Shown piece after piece: positions 17,797-22,110 of a stretch of DNA of 22,110 nucleotides. Position 1 is the stretch's first letter. Every line of letters begins with the position of its first letter. The notes below the pieces were generated by a model. The model did no database searches, was not told the DNA's origin, and saw only the letters and a list, made by a program, of their open reading frames with translations. The stretch comes from Coptodactyla brooksi (lineage: Eukaryota > Arthropoda > Insecta > Coleoptera > Scarabaeidae). The stretch covers positions 1-22,110 of the forward strand of contig JAWQRM010000493.1 in the NCBI GenBank assembly GCA_033557675.1. Direction: 5' to 3'. The translations under genes were made by a program, and so were the position numbers.

Positions 17797-17804
17797 TTAT
17801 TTAT
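17797..17804 (-). promoter_or_regulatory. cib: candidate TATA-like box for ciboulot
   Basis: ATAAATAA on the minus strand has its first T 31 nt upstream of the initiator A at 17772, the usual insect spacing. The sequence further upstream (about 17820-17920) is GC-richer, with CCGGCTACG and CGCGACCGG. It could be a chance match in AT-rich DNA. Confidence 0.35.
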
Positions 17805-17929
17805 GTATTGAGACCGAACGGCGTATCGACACGTCTAAAGATGCCTTTACAATGGTTGGTTGTCCGGTCGCGAAGAAGATCGTAGCCGGCTAGGACCGCC
17901 GAGTAATGGAGGGGGTAGTGAGTCATTTT

Positions 17930-18978
17930 ATTAGGTTAGGTCCCCTTATCAACCCTAAATGCATTTTTAACAAAGGGATTGTTATGTAATCTCGTGTAGG
18001 CATTTGCTATTGTCGTTATTTGTGTTGAATAAGTCTTCGTTTATTGTTTTATTTTTAACATAGTATAAATAAAATGTTCGGCCTATCTCCTTCCACTCCA
18101 CTTTTTTAAATAAGCGCCTACAAGTCTTGTCAATTTTTCACAATTTATTCAACGAAATGTCCGATAAACGTTATCAATTATCAGGCGTAGAATTTCACAT
18201 GAATCACACTTCAAGTAACTCGACTGTTCGAGTTTTAACACGGATATGTGACTATTTGAAATGATAACTACAAAACAAATAAAATTTACCTTACGTATAA
18301 ATGTTTCTTTAAAACATTCAATTGGCACTATAGAAAACGACAAAAAATTAATCATATAAATGTATTATGTAAAATTTAGTAAGTTGGCATCCTTGAGCGA
18401 TTGGTAACCCTAAAATATTTGTCAAAATGTCACCTTTTCATTAATTTTCACGTTGTTTCGGAGATTTATCTTTACTAAATATAGTAGATATCGTAAATAA
18501 GATTAATGATGAAAATAACTTGTAATTAAGCCAGTAACATTCATATCGAGATTATTACAAAAGTATCATTCAAAAACTTTCGTAAACCAATTAGATCTTA
18601 ACTTAACCAACTTGTTGAGATTTTTCATCTTATTTACGCTTACCTTCTCTATTTACCCATCCTTTTCAATTTCTTGGTTAGAACGTTCAGCTTGCTTTGT
18701 AGATCATTATATGCAAGTTACAAACCGAACTATTAATGCATTTGGATTACACAAGCGTGCAGAATTTGGATTTTGTCAAATTTCTCACTTTTCTTAATCG
18801 ATTCCTATGTATTTTTTAGCGCTAAATCGGAAAAGAACCTTCACTTTTTCCCATCAAGTCAGGAGTTTTCGCAAAACGCAACTTTCAAAATTTGTAAAAA
18901 CTCTTACAGACTTAAAACCTTTTTTCTTATAATTTTTTTTTTGCTTATATTAACACGATGTACGTAAAACACACAATT
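17930..18978. other. nothing recognised
   Basis: AT-rich sequence with short chance open stretches on both strands (for example 18149-18355 and 18612-18797) that show no conserved motif. I see no RNA gene or clear repeat. Confidence 0.5.
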
Positions 18979-19161
18979 TTATTTCATGTGTGAAAGTTTC
19001 TTTGCTCTGCTTCGCGCTGTTTCATTTATGTTCTTATTGGCCAAAAACTTGGTTACTATGTCTTTAAAGGCTCCCCAGGCTTCTTCTTCCGCAACTTGCA
19101 CGTGGTTTTCGAAATTATCATTTTTGAGAAATCCACTAATGGATTTCTCACCATTTCTCAA
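18979..19161 (-). pseudogene. fragment of a recurrent uncharacterised insect repeat ORF
   Basis: The minus-strand frame reads ISGFLKNDNFENHVQVAEEE and AWGAFKDIVTKFLANKN. From memory this resembles a large family of uncharacterised arthropod proteins that occur in many copies and carry a pattern of [IL]-x-x-L-L-K-x-x-x-F...E-x-x-A-W-x-x-F-x-x-[VI]-x-x-F-L-x-N-[KR]. The likeness stops at NINET, after which the frame soon ends. This is a short dead piece. A hairpin of GAGAAATCCA arms (19126-19149) lies inside it. Confidence 0.4.
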
Positions 19162-19204
19162 TGGATTTGATCACCAGTAAAGACACACTCCTTTAGTTTG
19201 GTGG

Positions 19205-19345
19205 TTGAAGATGCTAGAACGGAACTGGTTTATTGAATAAACGGAAAGATATGTTAAGTTTTAAAACATTAGTATTGTGGTTGAGGTGTTTGTTTGTTCT
19301 AGTGACTACGAGATCACAGACCTCCATTGCTTCCAATAACCGATC
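19205..19345 (+). mobile_element. Penelope-like terminal repeat, copy D (partial)
   Basis: ACTGGTTTATTGAATAAACG, then GGAAAGATATGTTAAG and ATTGTGGTTGAGGTGTTTGT followed by CTAGTGACTACGAGA match copies B and C at 15.5-15.9 kb. It starts at the ribozyme-like stem and lacks the part before it. Confidence 0.65.
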
Positions 19346-19349
19346 AAAT

Positions 19350-20155
19350 CTTAATCATATTTTTGGTTAAGCTATCGACTCTACACATCTGCAATAGAGA
19401 GCCTCTCAGCAAAAGAGAGTCAACTCCCTCGTGTCTTCATCTTTGACCCAAAACATTTTGTAGATTCCATTTATAGCAATTTTCATTATTGAAGGGAATC
19501 GAGTCCCCTCCCCTCTTCCCTTCATCAAGTTCGACTTTTTAATAATGTTGAAATTTTGCGATTTGCGAAGTATCCTGACGTGAAGACAAAGTATGAAGGT
19601 CATTTTTGAATTCAGCACTAAAAAAAATGCAGAAGAAATAATTATCAAAAGTTAAAGCGCACAACCATCGCAGGCTTATGTTATTAATGCATTTACATTA
19701 TCTTTTGTTATATATCAAGCTGCTTCACAAAGGGAGAAATCACATTCATGTTCTCATGCTAAATAAGATATGTTAGTACCAGAACGAAACAAAGAAAAAC
19801 AAAACACTTTGTTAAAAAATAATAATAATAAACACTACAAACATGTTTTTCAGTTGCTTTTATTAACAGGTTAGTGTAAATTGCACAAAAAGTTACAGTT
19901 TTCTGGTGTTCTGAGATTAAAAACTCGAGAAAATGCAACGATAACAAAACAGCTTATTCTATCTAAAGCGAATTAGAAGAAAAACTGCAAATAAAATACG
20001 GAAAGAAAGTTTTATTCTTTCGCTATACATAGACATTTCTTTTTTTTTTTGTTCCTAAATACGATAAACCCTAAATACAATTACCAAAATATAATTGCAC
20101 TTTATTCAATCAGTCTTCTTGTGATTTAACACAAATAATAAAATATATCTATGAA
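19350..20155. other. nothing recognised
   Basis: AT-rich sequence. A minus-strand open stretch at 19406-19648 (with RGEGTRFPSIMKIAINGIYK) shows no familiar motif and may be a repeat remnant. Confidence 0.45.
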
Positions 20156-20156
20156 A

Positions 20157-20164
20157 CAGTATAT

Positions 20165-20215
<51 letters not shown>
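20157..20215. repeat. CA/TA compound microsatellite
   Basis: A run of CA units passes into a run of TA units and ends in TATGTATGTATATA, directly before the dispersed repeat that starts at 20216. Confidence 0.9.
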
Positions 20216-20216
<1 letters not shown>

Positions 20217-20640
20217 ATATACAGGGTGATTCGCATAAGAACCGACACAGAGTAAGAGCATGAAGGAAAGCTAAAATATGATAATTTAACCCAGCTTACC
20301 TCTATACCAAGTTGTACCCCTGAGAAGTTAAAATTTAAAGAGAAAATTTCAAAAATGATTAATATTTCAATAATAGCAATAAAATCCTAAGTTAAAGTAT
20401 TATTGAGATAATATGAAAACCAAATTTGGTAGAGGTTCTGAGTGTACTAAGGGCATTTGTCTTTTTTTTCATCCTTAAATTGCTACAGAATTTTTTAGCC
20501 TGTGGGCGAATTTAATACATTTTTATTCTATTTTCTGGGGAATTTAATTCTAAAACTTTTTTACTTCTGTTATTTTTCAAAAAACTTCACCGTTTTGAAA
20601 AAAAACGCGAATTCCTAAAGACACGTATTTTATCCATGCC
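20216..20640 (+). repeat. dispersed repeat of the ACAGGGTGATTC class
   Basis: TATATACAGGGTGATTCGCA and TAAGAACCGACACAGAG form a stereotyped start that recurs in many insect genomes as the end of a dispersed element, followed by AACCAAATTTGGTAGAGGTT. The microsatellite just before it is typical of its insertion junction. Its class (LINE 5' region, SINE or other) and right boundary are uncertain; the boundary given is approximate. Confidence 0.45.
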
Positions 20641-21244
20641 TCATTTTAATGGTATAGTTGGAGAATTTTTAAATCACCAGTATCTGAATAAATGTTCGAT
20701 GTTTTAACCGGTACAAACCCATTTCGATCCGAAAGCAGCGTTTTAAATTTTATCGTATATATTGTTCGAGTAAACGATCTTAAATAATGATATCATATTA
20801 ATGTTGTGGGTTTCGAATCTTTGGTATCGTAAGAAGGCATAAACAATTGTCACCACTACAGCAAGAGTAAAAAATGCATGCTCAGCACACGTTTAGCTAA
20901 TCAAGTTATTATTTAGCTCATATTTTGTCATAGCAGCTCCCCAACAACAGTGTGATACTAACATACTAAATATTTTTCTTGGAAATAGTAACTATTGTAA
21001 TGTATAATATATCACACACTAATATATGGCCATAATATATGTGGCATAATATATAGCCACTTGTTGAGTGGCTAACAACAGCACCACAATCAGTTAATGT
21101 TACGACGCATTTGGCCTTAATGTAAAGAAAATTAAGGATCTTTTAATTGTGCCTATAATTAAACTATGCAATCTATGTAACGAAAACAACATTTCTTAAA
21201 AATGCTCGTACAACAACGATATTTGATGGAGGCAATATTGAGAA
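20641..21244. other. nothing recognised
   Basis: AT-rich DNA with short ATATATG runs and a small hairpin AGCCACT-TGTTG-AGTGGCT near 21054-21072. No gene is seen. Confidence 0.45.
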
Positions 21245-21945
21245 TCCTTTAGGTTAGGTTAGGTTTGGAATATGAGTAGACTTATGCAGCACTCCACTGC
21301 GACCTATGGTCTATTGTGGCTCACACCTATATAATATGATTCACCTTGCAATCCTGCTCACTGTAGAGAACAGAATATATCTGGAAGTGATACCAAGGTC
21401 AGCTAGGCTCAGGTGAATATACCAGAAGACCTGGATCCTTATTCTTCCTAATGCTGGGCAGGCACATAGTATATGCTCTGTACTTTACCGCAGATAGCCG
21501 ATTAGCCGTCCTATCGTTCGGTATATAAACAACGTTAATGTTGAGTTTAGGAAGGTTAATCCCCCTAACTACTTTGAGGCTGGCTTCAGGCCATGGTTTG
21601 AGTTGGTAGCTGCCCCCTACAACCAGGCCACCCGAGTCTCAGTGGCGACGGTTACCTGGAGCCATCCAGGCTGATAGATACAGCTCTGGATGCGCACCTG
21701 TGGTCCGTCGTCGTCTAATTCGTCCACAGCGACCATAATCGCCCCCTGGAGTCCTTACAGACATCTCACTTACCTGTGAGGAAGCATTAGTTGGAGCAGG
21801 AATGTCCCCAGTCTCCAACAGTAGCTCACTTTTCGTAGCTGGTGGGAGGTTCTTTTCTCTCCGCCGTGCTCCTTTTTCCGCACCCCAGGTCCATTGTTAT
21901 CCCAGGGGCGAGGCGACCCAACAGTGGACCCCCCTGCAGCTAGCG
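21245..21945 (-). mobile_element. LINE-like element, probably internally deleted
   Basis: Much GC-richer than the surroundings. On the minus strand near 21480 a frame reads STEHILCACPALRRIR, the Cys-His end motif that follows RNase H in R1/I-type LINEs (usually E-H-[IL]-L-C-x-C-P-A-L). Upstream on the same strand a frame reads KSELLLETGDIPAPTNASSQ and VSEMSVRTPGGD, resembling a gag-like leader. The two parts are too close together for a full element. The end near 21250 runs into CCTAACCTAACC. Assignment is by motif memory, and the left and right limits are approximate. Confidence 0.5.
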
Positions 21946-21969
21946 CCTGATTCCGAAGAAAATACTTAC

Positions 21970-22110
21970 ATTCGAAATCTTTGCGCCGCCCTGTACACGA
22001 TCGGGACGCTGACGTCACCAAGCCGAACAGGTGGTTCGTTGGTAGTTTTTTCCCCGCCGGCCAGTTTCAAGATGAAAACGAGTCCACGGGAAGGAATAAT
22101 TTTAGCTTTC
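21970..22110 (-). CDS. possible partial exon of a third minus-strand gene
   Basis: On the minus strand one frame is open from the window edge to a strong donor GTAAGT at 21969: KAKIIPSRGLVFILKLAGGE, then KTTNEPPVRLGDVSVPIVYR and AAQRFR, 46 codons plus split bases. It is GC-rich and has an amino-acid mix like real protein. I do not recognise a family. Another frame is open across the donor and into the LINE-like block, so this could also be transposon leader. The 5' part lies right of the window. Confidence 0.35.

Noticed and set aside
18289..18296. GTAAATTT donor-like site on the minus strand as another ciboulot leader exon
   Set aside because: A weaker donor with no initiator or TATA-like box at the right spacing; the site at 17751 is better.
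21250..21270. TTAGGTTAGGTTAGG, like the insect telomere repeat
   Set aside because: Only about three imperfect six-base units. CCTAACC runs are common in insect dispersed repeats and this one sits at the end of the LINE-like block.
1..22110. Prokaryotic features such as operons, CRISPR arrays or ribosome binding sites
   Set aside because: The split genes, intron signals and retroelements show a eukaryotic nuclear sequence; no regularly spaced repeat array was seen.

Overview
The window looks like nuclear DNA of an insect. It is AT-rich, its genes are split by GT-AG introns (the shortest about 57-60 nt), and it is full of decayed transposable elements. The otu and ciboulot orthologues point to a holometabolous insect. 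A beetle is my guess from intron size and protein character, not something I can prove. There are no bacterial operons, CRISPR arrays or rRNA genes.

Two real genes lie one behind the other on the minus strand. The left one (exons between 6296 and 90, running off the left edge) is an otu/OTUD4-type gene: an OTU deubiquitinase domain, a linker, a Tudor-like domain, then an Arg/Ser-rich and Gln-containing low-complexity tail. I joined seven coding exons with consistent splice phases. The right one (13490 to 8673) is the actin-binding beta-thymosin repeat gene ciboulot. Its five coding exons are each close to one 38-residue repeat. Exon 2 lies inside what would otherwise look like the first coding intron.

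Most other recognisable sequence is mobile. The otu introns hold a Tigger/pogo remnant with one terminal repeat and a 2.07 kb block bounded by imperfect inverted repeats. That block contains a LINE piece, a 32-bp perfect palindrome and an unidentified coding-like fragment with its own 48-nt intron. Between the genes lies a minus-strand LINE reverse-transcriptase piece. The last ciboulot intron carries two head-to-head Penelope-like fragments, making a long inverted repeat, and a piggyBac transposase remnant. Upstream of the ciboulot ATG, 14.7-15.9 kb holds a Penelope-like locus with three terminal-repeat copies that have hammerhead-ribozyme-like cores; a fourth copy is at 19.2 kb. A possible ciboulot core promoter with a short untranslated exon is at about 17.75-17.81 kb.

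From 18 kb to the right edge there are repeat fragments, a CA/TA microsatellite, a LINE-like block and, at the edge, a partial open segment ending in a strong donor site that may be an exon of a third minus-strand gene. Gene names rest on remembered family features. No database search was possible.
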